NCBI RefSeq assembly: GCF_900100115.1
Contig: NZ_FNKL01000004.1
Coordinates: 310,001-374,000, forward strand
DNA from: Chryseobacterium soldanellicola
Lineage (GTDB): Bacteria; Bacteroidota; Bacteroidia; Flavobacteriales; Weeksellaceae
Reading direction: 5' to 3'
DNA length: 64,000 nt
The notes under the pieces: model-generated
The model's database searches: none
What the model was told of the DNA's origin: nothing
The model's input: only the letters and a program-made list of their open reading frames with translations
Position numbers and translations under genes: made by a program
Part shown: piece after piece, positions 40,621 to 49,887 of the stretch
Layout: the number at the start of each line of letters is the position of its first letter
How positions within the stretch are numbered: position 1 is the first letter of the stretch

Positions 40621-42384
40621 ATGAACAAAAGAATTCAATTATTATCCATCATATTTTTAGGGTTTTCGTCGGTTGCGTTTTCCCAGATCAAAGAAGAAAA
40701 ACTGATTCTTAATAAAAAAAGAGAACCGGAAGTAAAAAAGATCGAAAAAAAGAAAACTTCCGTGGAAACAATCAAGAATTATCCGCCGGAAGAGAAATCT
40801 CAGAATCCTGTAAAATATACTATTACAGATGTTCCTGCGGTTTCTGATTTTAAAACCTCAACCATTCAGGGACAGGATGTTACGCCGAAATTTGAAGGAG
40901 CGGCCCAGAATAACTATGTTCAGTTCGGAATGGGTAATTATGGAAAAATTTTAGGAGACCTTAATATTTCAAAAACCCTTGAAAATAAGCTGGAAGTTGG
41001 AGTTGATGCCCATTTTCTGTCAACTTTAGGACTTAAAAAAGAATATGAATGGGATTCTAAGCAAAGTGATGGAACGGTTGGAGCTTTCTTAAATTCTTAC
41101 GGAGATAAAGGGAAATTCAACTTAAATGCTGAATATGGCCTGCATAATAACAACTATTACGGGATTTATGCTTTACAGCCGGGAGATGTTGATTTGGATC
41201 AGAGAGTCAATCAGTTTAAGGTAAATGGGTATTATGACTTTTATTCAAACGAAATTCTGAATGATGTAAGAGTAAAATCTTCATTCTTAAAGGATCATTT
41301 TGATGCTCAGGAAAACCAGGTTTCTATCTTGGCTAATCTTTCCAAGCATGCTGTAGAAATCGGGAAATCGGGGATTAATTTAAATGCAGATTTAGGTGTC
41401 GGATTAGAAGCCGTGAAGAGTGAATTTGCAATCAGAGATAAAAATACATCCAATTTTGTCAATACAAGCTTAGCGCCGAAAGTGACGTTCAGAAAAGGGG
41501 AGTCTTATTTGATGCTAGGTTCTTCTTTCTCGTTTTTGAATTCAAAAAATCAAAACGATCTGATGCCTGAACAGATGAAAAACAACAAGACCTATTGGTT
41601 TCCACAGGCGGAATTTCAATATGCTGCAGCAAAAGAATTCAAGTTTTATGGGGGAGTTGACGGTGGTTTAAAATTGAATACCTATTCAGATTTATATCAG
41701 GAAAATCCGTTCATCGTTTCTGATCAGTATTTAAGGCCGACCGAAACGAAATACCATTTTTATGCAGGTTTGAGAGGTGATATCGATGAAACTTTTAAAT
41801 ATGACGTTTCTGCAGGTTACGGAAAAATGAAAGATATTATGTTCTTTAAAGCGAACAGCATATTTGATAATGATTATACGCTGAACCGCTCTGCATACAA
41901 TTTTGCAAATACTTTTTCTGCCATTTATGACGACGGAAATGTAAGCGATATTAAAGGAAGTCTGCAGTATTTTCCATTGGCAAATTTAGTTTTGGATGGA
42001 GAGGTGAAGTTCACGAAATTTGATTTAAAAAATTACGAAGATATTTACAATGTTCCGTTGCTTACGGCAAGTATCGGTGCAAAATATACGATGCTTGATC
42101 AAAAATTATTACTGGGTTTCAAAGGGATTTTTGCAAGCGACAGAACGACGAATTCCTTTATGATTGAAGGAGTTGGAAGCCCGATGATGTATCAGTCGAC
42201 AGAAGATACCAACGATAAAGTTGGTGGTTATGCTGATTTAAATCTTTCTGCAGAGTATAAAATTCACAAAAATTTCAGTATTTTCGCGATCGGAAATAAT
42301 CTTCTTAACTCAAATTATCAGACGTACAAAGGATATAAAGTTCTTGGTGCACAGATTTTAGGAGGGGTGAAGATTACGTTTTAG
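40621..42384 (+). CDS. Outer-membrane beta-barrel protein (TonB-receptor-like, no plug)
   Basis: A 587-residue protein. A signal peptide (1-21, SSVAFS) precedes a basic periplasmic linker (about 25-65, rich in KKREPEVKKIEKKK). A barrel of about 20 strands follows with alternating aromatic residues, such as FKFYGGVDGGLKLNTY, and the C-terminal strand YKVLGAQILGGVKITF ends in Phe. There is no plug domain or TonB box. It probably partners the upstream TPR protein. A tRNA follows 90 nt after the stop. Confidence 0.82.
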   Translation: MNKRIQLLSIIFLGFSSVAFSQIKEEKLILNKKREPEVKKIEKKKTSVETIKNYPPEEKSQNPVKYTITDVPAVSDFKTSTIQGQDVTPKFEGAAQNNYVQFGMGNYGKILGDLNISKTLENKLEVGVDAHFLSTLGLKKEYEWDSKQSDGTVGAFLNSYGDKGKFNLNAEYGLHNNNYYGIYALQPGDVDLDQRVNQFKVNGYYDFYSNEILNDVRVKSSFLKDHFDAQENQVSILANLSKHAVEIGKSGINLNADLGVGLEAVKSEFAIRDKNTSNFVNTSLAPKVTFRKGESYLMLGSSFSFLNSKNQNDLMPEQMKNNKTYWFPQAEFQYAAAKEFKFYGGVDGGLKLNTYSDLYQENPFIVSDQYLRPTETKYHFYAGLRGDIDETFKYDVSAGYGKMKDIMFFKANSIFDNDYTLNRSAYNFANTFSAIYDDGNVSDIKGSLQYFPLANLVLDGEVKFTKFDLKNYEDIYNVPLLTASIGAKYTMLDQKLLLGFKGIFASDRTTNSFMIEGVGSPMMYQSTEDTNDKVGGYADLNLSAEYKIHKNFSIFAIGNNLLNSNYQTYKGYKVLGAQILGGVKITF

Positions 42385-42472
42385 ACTTGAGGATAGGAGA
42401 GTTGAGTATAAGTGGTTAAATATTTTAGCATTAATTGACTCTAAAAACGCTCTAACCCTCAAACCCCAAACC

Positions 42473-42544
42473 GGCTGCATAGTTTAATGGATAGAACTTC
42501 GGATTTCGGCTCCGACAGTGAGGGTTCGAATCCTTCTGCGGTCA
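42473..42544 (+). tRNA. tRNA-Arg(TCG)
   Basis: A complete 72-nt cloverleaf. The acceptor is GGCTGCA/TGCGGTC (two wobble pairs), the D-stem GTTT/GAAC with loop AATGGATA, the anticodon stem TCGGA/TCCGA with loop TTTCGGC, and the T-arm GAGGG-TTCGAAT-CCTTC. The anticodon at 42506-42508 is TCG, reading CGA-type arginine codons. CCA is not encoded. A terminator follows at once. Confidence 0.93.
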
Positions 42545-42549
42545 CTTAT

Positions 42550-42587
42550 CGGGACAAATCTAAAAATGGTAGATTTGTCCCGTTTTT
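42550..42587 (+). terminator. tRNA-Arg terminator
   Basis: The perfect 12-bp stem CGGGACAAATCT/AGATTTGTCCCG with a 9-nt loop is followed by five T. It begins 5 nt after the tRNA. Confidence 0.88.
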
Positions 42588-42878
42588 ATTTTCTGATAAG
42601 TCGTTGATATTTAAATCTGCAATCTGACGAAGTATCTCATTTCTTTCTGTATTTCTTATTGCAGTTTGATTGTTATAATTTTCTATTTATGGCTTCGATA
42701 AAAACATCAGATGATTGTAGATAAAGTTAAAAAGAATAATAGAACGGCAGTTTTTTGAGCTTGATCAGGTTTGTTTACTGTCAATATTTTACATAAATCA
42801 AGAAATTTTAGATTTTTTTTTCGAAATTTGTACAGAACCCAAGTTTATAAAAATTACCAATAACAAAATCACTAACAT
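42588..42878. other. AT-rich spacer after tRNA-Arg
   Basis: About 290 bp without a gene or clear repeat. No copy of the tRNA 3' end that would mark an attachment site is visible here. Confidence 0.4.
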
Positions 42879-43487
42879 ATGAAAAGAATGATTGTTCTGT
42901 TTCTAACATCAGTTACTATTCTTGCCTGCAATAAATCCCAAAAGGAAGATCAAGGCCACGAAGTTTATAATAAAACAGTACCACCGGTCAGTGGTGCAGA
43001 ATCGGAGAACAAGTTTGATATTGAACATATTGCTTATTCAACTGCTGATCTGGGCAATTTCCCTTTCTTGACTTTGCCAAAAGGGTTGAAAGAAATGAAT
43101 AAACCGTTGAAGAAAAGTTTTGATGTGTGCTTTTTCCCTATGAATGGCAAGATGACGCCATTTGAGGGACAGCTTTACAAAGCGAATATCAGTGCAGAAC
43201 AGGGACAGGAATTTTCTCAGTATTATTTTGAAAAAAGTATGGAAGATCTCTTGAAATCTGTAGGTGCTGTAAAGGTTTTTGACGGGGAAATAACCCAGAA
43301 GGAATATGATAGTTACAATAAGCAGGACACGAATAAGGGTGAGGAAGGAGATATGGGCTATCCTGGGGAAGCCATAAAATTCTACGTCATCCGCAGCAAG
43401 GAAATGGGGGATATCTATGTTCAGTACACGGCCAATAATGCGGCCGGCAAATTAAATATCTTACAGTCGAAAAACGCTAATAATTAA
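42879..43487 (+). CDS. Hypothetical lipoprotein
   Basis: A 202-residue lipoprotein (TILA-Cys17). The mature part contains DIEHIAYSTADLGNFPFLTL, SFDVCFFPMNGKMTPFEGQL and IKFYVIRSKEMGDIYVQYTA. This alpha/beta layout is similar to the region preceding OmpA domains in some Bacteroidota lipoproteins, but no OmpA domain is present. The function is unknown. It stands alone between the tRNA and a decayed region. Confidence 0.7.
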   Translation: MKRMIVLFLTSVTILACNKSQKEDQGHEVYNKTVPPVSGAESENKFDIEHIAYSTADLGNFPFLTLPKGLKEMNKPLKKSFDVCFFPMNGKMTPFEGQLYKANISAEQGQEFSQYYFEKSMEDLLKSVGAVKVFDGEITQKEYDSYNKQDTNKGEEGDMGYPGEAIKFYVIRSKEMGDIYVQYTANNAAGKLNILQSKNANN

Positions 43488-43517
43488 TTTGCTGAAATAC
43501 TTTTTAATGGATTTTAA

Positions 43518-43607
43518 ATAATTGCAGAAGAAATTATTCGTTTAAAAAATAATGATCTGGAATTTTGGGAAAAACTTATTCGAGAAGGAGAACTTGTAAA
43601 TGGTTAA
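43518..43607 (+). pseudogene. Possible short coding remnant
   Basis: A 29-codon open stretch reads like the C-terminus of a protein (AEEIIRLKNNDLEFWEKLIR, then EGELVNG and a stop) but has no start codon and follows a stop directly. It could be a decayed gene end or chance. Confidence 0.25.
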
Positions 43608-43714
43608 TTGAAGGGATCATAGGCAGTTCGTTAATTGCAACGTTTATTGTTACATGAATCTTGATGGATCACATATAAGGACGAAAAGAAGTTTATCTGC
43701 TAATAGATTGTTTA

Positions 43715-44938
43715 TTAATAGGCCTCATTAGATAATAACTTTGATTTTAATCCAAAACCATATTTATAAAGATCTTCATAGATATCGAAAAATTTATTTT
43801 CATCGGCTTCACTTAATGAAGTGTTGAAAAATACAATCACAGCTATTTCTTTGTTTAGATCAGAAAGCATAAATGTTCTTACGCCCGGATCAGAACCATT
43901 GTGCCCAATTCTTTTGCCTCCCATTTTGGTTGCCCAGAAAATTCCTGAATTAAGCTTATCAGGTTTGACATTGTCAGGTTTATTAGATTCTGTGAACTGA
44001 AAACGTAGCATTTCTTCTGCTAATTCTTTTTTTAGTAATCTCGTGTTATTGTATTTTCCATCATCCAGCAGGGTGATAAAAAATCTTGAAAGCTCATCCA
44101 CAGAAGTTCTGACACCGCCATCTGGATAAGTTGTACCTTCATATAGCTTTATTGACTTTATTTTACCGTCTTCTTTTTGATAAAGTTTGGAGTGGTTTTT
44201 TAAATTGATTTCTGATAGATTCCAACCCGAATTTTTCATCTTTAAAGGTTTGAAAATATATTTTTTGCTGTACTCATTGAGTTTTTGTCCCGTTCTCAAT
44301 TCAATGATATAGCCTGCAAGACCTGCGCCTATATTAGAATAGTCGCGATTTGTACCAGGTTTTGAATTTAGAAAATTGTCCTTATCGTAATGTTTACCAT
44401 CTTTTACGAAATAGTTTTTCAAAAAATCTCCCAAAGGCTCAGGTTTTTCCCTGTTATAAACATAAGTGCTATCTGTATAAAAAGGATAACGGTCTGCCAA
44501 ACCGGAAGTATGGGTGGCCAGATGTCTCAAGGTAATTTTCTCATCGGGAAAATTGGGGTTGATCACTTTGAAAGGCAGATAATGGTTAATATCTTCATCA
44601 AGATCGACCTTTCCTTCCTCAACCGCTTTCATTATACAAAATCCTGTAAAAGTCTTGCTTATGGAAGCAATGTTCATAATGGTCGTGGGAGAAAAAGGAA
44701 TTTTATTTTCTTTGTCTGCAAAACCATAGCCGTTTGTCCAGACCAGTTTTTTGTCGATAATAATGGCGGCTCCGATGCCGACGATTCCCGCCTTATCCAT
44801 TTTCTTTTCGATAAGGCTGTCAATGGAGTTCTTTTTATTATTTTTGATATGGGTACTAATTTGTGCCGACAGATTCTGGATGCAAAATAGGGCAGTCAGG
44901 CAACAGATCAGTAAAAGTTTTTTATTAAGTTTTTTCAT
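43715..44938 (-). CDS. Serine hydrolase, class C beta-lactamase-related
   Basis: A 407-residue secreted protein (signal about 1-25, NLSAQ) of the beta-lactamase/penicillin-binding-protein family. SxxK is Ser92-Ile-Ser-Lys95 (ASISKTF). YxN is Tyr200-Ser-Asn202 (RDYSNIGAGLAGY). The third motif is in the GHNGSDPG segment. These proteins include D,D-peptidases, esterases and beta-lactamase-like enzymes; resistance activity cannot be assumed. A truncated relative lies just upstream (44985-45212). Confidence 0.9.
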   Translation of the reverse strand: MKKLNKKLLLICCLTALFCIQNLSAQISTHIKNNKKNSIDSLIEKKMDKAGIVGIGAAIIIDKKLVWTNGYGFADKENKIPFSPTTIMNIASISKTFTGFCIMKAVEEGKVDLDEDINHYLPFKVINPNFPDEKITLRHLATHTSGLADRYPFYTDSTYVYNREKPEPLGDFLKNYFVKDGKHYDKDNFLNSKPGTNRDYSNIGAGLAGYIIELRTGQKLNEYSKKYIFKPLKMKNSGWNLSEINLKNHSKLYQKEDGKIKSIKLYEGTTYPDGGVRTSVDELSRFFITLLDDGKYNNTRLLKKELAEEMLRFQFTESNKPDNVKPDKLNSGIFWATKMGGKRIGHNGSDPGVRTFMLSDLNKEIAVIVFFNTSLSEADENKFFDIYEDLYKYGFGLKSKLLSNEAY

Positions 44939-44984
44939 AATTTCAATGTCTTTTGATTTGTAATTGTTGAAAAATCGGCATGAA

Positions 44985-45212
44985 TTATTTTTTTAGATTT
45001 TCAAGAGCCAGTTTAGCCATATCTTTTACCAACTGAGTGGTAAAGTTACAGTCACAATTGCTGAATCCAAGCACATTAATATGTTCACTTGGAATATAAA
45101 CAGCCATAGATTTGAATCCGAAAATATTTCCGTCATGTTCAAGGGTTGGGATTCCGCTGATATTTTTCAAATGCCAACCATAGCCGTATTCGATTTCATC
45201 ATCATTATTCAA
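44985..45212 (-). pseudogene. Truncated serine hydrolase, C-terminal fragment only
   Basis: A 75-residue frame corresponding to the last part of a class C beta-lactamase-type protein. YGYGWHLKNISGIPTLEHDG then NIFGFKSMAVYIPSEHINVL matches the usual GYGW...HxGxxxGF...P end. Motifs SxxK and YxN are absent. The sequence before it (45213-45327) is not homologous, so the 5' part has been lost. It sits head-to-tail with the intact paralogue, suggesting a partial duplication or a decayed former tandem. Confidence 0.7.
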
Positions 45213-45327
45213 TTGTATATTTTGTCTTTATTATAAAGTGTGTATATTTGGATCTATTCTCTTACAAAGTTGAATTTTTCCATCCTCAACATCCGAAGAA
45301 TTGCTGTAATTTATTGGATTGTAGATA

Positions 45328-46134
45328 CTATTTAGTTCTATTCCTAAATCCTGAAACTTTGAAATTACTTACCAGTACCCCTGAATCATTTGCATATCGC
45401 CACGGTGCCGATATATAAAAATTTTTAGCCACTGTAGGACTGAAGAGAACTTCATCAGCTAGATTTACATCATCTACATATACCGCCATCCGTTCCCCGT
45501 TAACCGACAGGACGATATGTAGCGGACGATTGACCCATGGCTGAAGATCAAAGGTCGTATTTAGAAATTTTTTCGGTTCAATGCTACCTATATAAACTTG
45601 ATCCGTATCGTAGTAGTGCAGTTGCACATAAGTCCCGATATTACTATCATAGTGGTGGACACTGTTATCGCTGGCAAAACCAAACGACAATGGCGCAATT
45701 TCTTTGACCTCTTCTGCTTTTGCGATAATGTCAAAAGATAAGGTAAACCGGCGGGGATAGTTTAGCGGAATTAAAAATTTGTAGATCTCCCTATTCCCTA
45801 TCTCCATCCATTTCCCTTTCTGGCCTTCTACCATTCTAATAGTAGCCGCTCCATTTGTCTTGAAGCTTGTAGCAGTAGTACCTGGTTGAAATGCCGAAAA
45901 ATCTTCTGCAAATATCAGCGAATCACCAGCCACTGCAGTGCTACTACGATTCTCTGATCTATACGCGTCTTTCCCTTCTTCTGAAGTGGTATTTTTGTCA
46001 ATTTTTTTTTCTTTAAACTTTGTAGTTTTATCTTCGCCATTTTGAAATATATCACTGAGTTGGGCATGCATCTCAATTCCTGAGAGCAATAGTACAAGGA
46101 AAAGTAGTTCTGTGATTTTTTTATCTGTTTTCAT
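45328..46134 (-). CDS. Secreted jelly-roll-like protein
   Basis: A 268-residue protein with a signal peptide (about 1-24, GIEMHAQ), a polar linker (25-70), then a concanavalin-like beta-sandwich (about 75-265): IFAEDFSAFQPG, RRFTLSFDIIAKAEEV, RPLHIVLSVNGERMAVYVDD and NFYISAPWRYANDSGVLVSN followed by FKVSGF. The fold often binds or cleaves glycans. It shares this layout with the 46330 gene, suggesting a small glycan-related cluster with the beta-helix protein. A second frame across its 3' end reads on as LNSIYNPINYSNSSDVEDGK, so its C-terminus may be frameshifted. Confidence 0.7.
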   Translation of the reverse strand: MKTDKKITELLFLVLLLSGIEMHAQLSDIFQNGEDKTTKFKEKKIDKNTTSEEGKDAYRSENRSSTAVAGDSLIFAEDFSAFQPGTTATSFKTNGAATIRMVEGQKGKWMEIGNREIYKFLIPLNYPRRFTLSFDIIAKAEEVKEIAPLSFGFASDNSVHHYDSNIGTYVQLHYYDTDQVYIGSIEPKKFLNTTFDLQPWVNRPLHIVLSVNGERMAVYVDDVNLADEVLFSPTVAKNFYISAPWRYANDSGVLVSNFKVSGFRNRTK

Positions 46135-46329
46135 GATGCAATATATTTTTGTTTACTAATGGAGGTTAACTGTAACGATTTCACCATCTTCCTTTACCTC
46201 TAAAACGCCTCCATTCTTTCTTGATGGTCAACAGAAAAGCTCTTTTATTGATAATAGTCTGTCTGACCGCCGTAAGTATTGTATCCGGTTCCGGTATAAG
46301 TTTTTGTATAAAGTATTTGTCCTCTTCTT
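46135..46329 (-). pseudogene. Spacer with two short coding-like remnants
   Basis: Short minus-strand stretches look like protein ends without starts: SRKNGGVLEVKEDGEIVTVN-LH (stop near 46160) and GQILYTKTYTGTGYNTYGGQ-TDYYQ (stop near 46245). Neither forms a full gene. They probably mark a degraded gene between the two jelly-roll genes. Confidence 0.3.
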
Positions 46330-47004
46330 CTATTTTGAAGGGCTGATTTTCAGATTTCGGAAATAGCCTTCTGTTCCTACATCGACAAATAAGCCGACTG
46401 CACCCATCGCATCGGGGCCGTGTTTAAGGTCATTCACGATAAGGGAGGGATATTTGTTCTTATTTAAAAATAGTTTTGCCTGGTTGCCTTTGACTTCAAT
46501 TTTTAAGGTAATCCATTCATCCACCGCCATATCAGCATATGACTCATACTTTTCGGGATCCTCTTTTCTGAGGCGTTCATATTTAAAACCTGGATAAGAA
46601 AAGTATTGAATGGAGTGGTTGCGTCTTACCTGATCTTCAGCCCTGCCATTCGTCGGACGGATATATATCGATTCAAATTTAGAATTGGTTTGATTTATTC
46701 TGAATGCTAATCCAATAAACCCGCGGTCAGTCGGAGAAGCAGTAGGGAGAAGCTGGCTTAGAACTTCTACCTCGATAATACCATTTTTAAAATTAGTGTT
46801 ATTTATCCGTACAAATGTAGGTTCGTCCGCTTCTTTCACGGCAGGATCTTTTACGACCCTGACAATACTTTCACCTTTCAGTTTGACAATTTGCATATAA
46901 ACTTTATTAGATAAAAGATTGCTCTCTTCCAAAATTATTTCTTGGCTGTATGCACTTTCTGAAACTAATAAAAAAAGAAATAAAATTGTTTTTAATTTTT
47001 TCAT
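46330..47004 (-). CDS. Secreted concanavalin/DUF1080-like protein
   Basis: A 224-residue protein with a signal peptide (about 1-20, ESAYSQ) and a LamG/concanavalin-like beta-sandwich. FIGLAFRINQTNSKFESIYI then RPTNGRAEDQVRRNHSIQYF, then DEWITLKIEVKGNQAKLFLN, and a closing GLFVDVGTEGYFRNLKIS, resemble 3-keto-disaccharide hydrolase (DUF1080) domains. It probably binds or processes carbohydrate. It ends 42 nt before the pectate-lyase-like gene on the same strand in the direction of transcription. Confidence 0.75.
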   Translation of the reverse strand: MKKLKTILFLFLLVSESAYSQEIILEESNLLSNKVYMQIVKLKGESIVRVVKDPAVKEADEPTFVRINNTNFKNGIIEVEVLSQLLPTASPTDRGFIGLAFRINQTNSKFESIYIRPTNGRAEDQVRRNHSIQYFSYPGFKYERLRKEDPEKYESYADMAVDEWITLKIEVKGNQAKLFLNKNKYPSLIVNDLKHGPDAMGAVGLFVDVGTEGYFRNLKISPSK

Positions 47005-47045
47005 ACTTCTTACTGTAGAGAGTTTATGGCTTTTATGATTACAAC

Positions 47046-48098
47046 TTATTTTTTAAAAAGTCCGGCATTTAGATTCGAACCGAATGAACCATCCGCCAAT
47101 TGCAGGTAATTGCGTTTACTCTGATCTTTTTCAATGATTACGGTTCCTGTGGTCTGTACATTTTTCATTTCCAGAAAATCCGTTGACGTGGCGTCACTGT
47201 CGCTTAACGGGCCGCTTCCGTATCCTGCCAGTTTATTGTAATTGACAAAAATACAGTCAGAAGCTTTGTACCTGCGTTTACTTCCCTTTTCCCTTATCCA
47301 TATAGTACTTGTATTGGCGATGATGTTGTGATGAAAGTCAAAATCATCTCCATTGGTACCCTGTGTTGTCCAGACCCCGCAGAAGTATCCGCCATAGACC
47401 AACGAATGTCTCATGGCACTGCGGCTGCCGGTGCTTCCATCGTTTTTCCAGAAGACAACAGGGATCTTACAGTTGAAAAAAACACAATGGTCGATCACCA
47501 GACCGTATCCATTGGCTATGACACCGACATGTAATGGCATTACATCTACATTCCCTGCAAACAGGCATTGGGTTACCAGAAGGTCATCCAGTTTTTTTCC
47601 ATCACGCCATATAGGGTAGGAGCGGCGTAAATTATCATGATCGAGATAAGTATAATCAGGACTGCCTGTAAACCGCAGGCCTTCAATGGTCACATGGCTT
47701 ACCTCGGTCTGTATGCCTTTCGCTTCTTCTCCGCCTATGCCAGGCTCAAGGGGTACAGCTGTTATGATGACCGGCATTTTATTGGGTGTCCAGTCTTCAT
47801 CATCGGGCATAATTTCGGCCCGAATGACAAGACGGTTGCTAATGCTGTATTTATCGTTGTTAAACAGCACGGTTTGAGTTAAAATATGAATCCCTTCTGA
47901 AAGAATGATCGTTGTTTCTCCTTGCTCTTTGTTTAGGTTGACCTGTCTGGCAGCCTCTGAAAGGTTCTTTAATGGCTGGGTCTTTGTTCCGGAATTGGTA
48001 TCATTGCCGATCCTTGGATCAACATACAATTGCTCTGCCTTGATCCAAAGCAGGTTCATAAAGAAGAATAAAAGACTTAGTGTTGCGGATTTTATCAT
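47046..48098 (-). CDS. Secreted right-handed beta-helix (pectate-lyase-like) protein
   Basis: A 350-residue protein with a signal peptide (about 1-21) and a DUF1565-type opening: LYVDPRIGNDTNSGTKTQPL then KNLSEAARQVN. Beta-helix coils follow (VTIEGLRFTGSPDYTYLDHD; NGYGLVIDHCVFFNCKIPVV; DFDFHHNIIANTS). Such folds are found in polysaccharide lyases and epimerases, but no catalytic set can be assigned. Base composition here is visibly more GC-rich than in the surrounding genes. It lies downstream of the AraC gene at 48165. Confidence 0.8.
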   Translation of the reverse strand: MIKSATLSLLFFFMNLLWIKAEQLYVDPRIGNDTNSGTKTQPLKNLSEAARQVNLNKEQGETTIILSEGIHILTQTVLFNNDKYSISNRLVIRAEIMPDDEDWTPNKMPVIITAVPLEPGIGGEEAKGIQTEVSHVTIEGLRFTGSPDYTYLDHDNLRRSYPIWRDGKKLDDLLVTQCLFAGNVDVMPLHVGVIANGYGLVIDHCVFFNCKIPVVFWKNDGSTGSRSAMRHSLVYGGYFCGVWTTQGTNGDDFDFHHNIIANTSTIWIREKGSKRRYKASDCIFVNYNKLAGYGSGPLSDSDATSTDFLEMKNVQTTGTVIIEKDQSKRNYLQLADGSFGSNLNAGLFKK

Positions 48099-48164
48099 AT
48101 TCTTTTTTTTGTAAAATTAGAAACATTCATATCCTGCAAAAAGGTCATTTTATCTTTAAAGTTG

Positions 48165-49034
48165 TCATTTTATACTCTTCCGATATTGCTGTGGCGTGAT
48201 GTGGGTGATTTTTTTAAAGAAACGGTTAAAGTTGGACGGGTCAGAGAATCCCAGCTCATAGCAGATCTCTTTTACGGATTTATTCTGATGCAGCTGTTTT
48301 TTTATTTCTGAAACCAGCTTGTGATGGATCATTTGCTGCGCTGACAATCCGCTGAACTGCCTGCAGATCTTATTGAGGAATCCGGGACTTATATTAAGCA
48401 TTCTGGTATAGGACTCAACGGTCTGGTTCTGTAAGAATCTTTTTTCCAGCAGCGACCGGAATCGATAGAAATCCGCATGGACATAGGTATCCGGCTGGAC
48501 ATTGTACGTACCGGCATAATAGCGGTTGAGTACGATAAGCAGCTGGTATAGAAGTGACCTGATCATATGATTGCTGTCATTCTGGATTTGTCCGAACTCC
48601 TGTTCTATTTCCTGTAAAATTTGCAGGCATTTCTTGAATGATGTTTGATCGATCTGCATTTCTGCGGGATGCGAATACTGATGAAAGTACTGGAACCGGT
48701 ACAGAAAAAGTTCATCCGAAAAAAATAGATGGAGAAAATCTTTATCAAAGAAAAGCGTGTAGCCTTTTACCTGCTGTTCAATTTCCCACCGTCGAACCTG
48801 TCCGGGAGTGGTGAAAATGATGGTTTGCGGATGAATCGACACTTTATTCTCGTCCAGTGTCAATGTTCCGGATCCTTCTCTGATGAAAATAATTTCGTAA
48901 AAACTAAGTTGATGCAGTGTGCTGTCCAATACATAATTTTTCAACGTTTCAATACGTCCGATATCCAATAACAGCTCCGAGCCATATTTAAAGGGCAGAA
49001 AATGATAGGTTTTAATTGGTGGAATCGATGCCAT
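48165..49034 (-). CDS. AraC family transcriptional regulator
   Basis: A 289-residue regulator. The N-terminal cupin sensor (about 15-130; EIIFIREGSGTLTLDENKVS) is followed by the C-terminal AraC double helix-turn-helix (about 190-289), with TRMLNISPGFLNKICRQFSG and KEICYELGFSDPSNFNRFFK then KITHITPQQYRKS. The sensor suggests control by a small sugar-like ligand. It is transcribed toward the beta-helix and jelly-roll genes and is their probable regulator. It shares their higher GC content. Confidence 0.9.
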   Translation of the reverse strand: MASIPPIKTYHFLPFKYGSELLLDIGRIETLKNYVLDSTLHQLSFYEIIFIREGSGTLTLDENKVSIHPQTIIFTTPGQVRRWEIEQQVKGYTLFFDKDFLHLFFSDELFLYRFQYFHQYSHPAEMQIDQTSFKKCLQILQEIEQEFGQIQNDSNHMIRSLLYQLLIVLNRYYAGTYNVQPDTYVHADFYRFRSLLEKRFLQNQTVESYTRMLNISPGFLNKICRQFSGLSAQQMIHHKLVSEIKKQLHQNKSVKEICYELGFSDPSNFNRFFKKITHITPQQYRKSIK

Positions 49035-49314
49035 CTTTTACAATTTCTTGTACGTTAAAAATACAAATTTTTGTTGTCATGAAAACCGAGAATATAAGTG
49101 TTGCCCTGATGGGAAAATCAGTTTATCTTTTACTGGCTTTTCTTTTCTGGAAAAAGGTATATCATATCTGTGATTTTAACCCACGGGCTTTTATTATATG
49201 AGGGACATTATTTTATTTCAATTAGCAATATCTTTGCTTATAATGCTTTTTAAAACGACAGTCAATCACATGGACGATCAAGAAGTCTCTTAAACATATT
49301 TATTGCGTTAAAAA

Positions 49315-49887
49315 ATGAAAGAACTGATTTTAAAAAAAATTGCTCTGCGTAAGCGTTGGAGTTTAGGATTATTTATCACATGTCTTATACTTATGTGGGC
49401 AGGTCTGTTCATCTTATTATATTATACCTCACGTGATGATAATAGCTATTTACATTTTCCTCTTTTTCTTATTTTGTTTATCTGTTTATTATTTAGCACC
49501 CTGGGAATTTTTATGTTTAAATTCTTTAAATCTTATATAACTACTCTTAACGAATTGAGTGAAAAAGAATCATCAATGTTTGTTGAACAGGGAACCTCTC
49601 GTCCCTTTGCCGAGCAATGGATGCCTTCTTTTATTATTTATCAGGGTAAAGTGAAGTTTTTTAAATTATTTAAACAACCTGAGTATGATTTTGCTGATAT
49701 AAAAGCTATCCAATTTAAAAGATTCAATTTTACAAAAAGCAGACAGGATTGCAGAATAAATATTCAATTAATCAATGGCATAAAACATTATTTTCATGTA
49801 AATGGAAATCTGAGCCAAAGGACCTATTTAAAAAATGAAGCTCTGGCATGTAATCCAAAAATAATAATTGATGATCAATATGATTAA
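49315..49887 (+). CDS. Hypothetical protein with two membrane helices
   Basis: A 190-residue protein. Two membrane segments (about 15-38 and 45-70) form a hairpin, followed by a soluble domain (75-190) with QPEYDFADIKAIQFKRFN and QDCRINIQLINGIKHYFHVN, a beta-rich PH-like pattern. The family is not recognised. It overlaps the start of the following lipoprotein gene by about 17 nt, so the pair is one unit. Confidence 0.65.
   Translation: MKELILKKIALRKRWSLGLFITCLILMWAGLFILLYYTSRDDNSYLHFPLFLILFICLLFSTLGIFMFKFFKSYITTLNELSEKESSMFVEQGTSRPFAEQWMPSFIIYQGKVKFFKLFKQPEYDFADIKAIQFKRFNFTKSRQDCRINIQLINGIKHYFHVNGNLSQRTYLKNEALACNPKIIIDDQYD

Noticed and set aside
43715-44938. Calling this a beta-lactamase resistance gene
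   Set aside because: SxxK and YxN motifs define the superfamily only; most such secreted Bacteroidota proteins are peptidases or esterases of unknown role.
49016-49201. Short ORFs upstream of the AraC gene (including one from an ATG near 49079)
   Set aside because: Partly antisense to the AraC start and without any recognisable motif; too weak to list as a gene.
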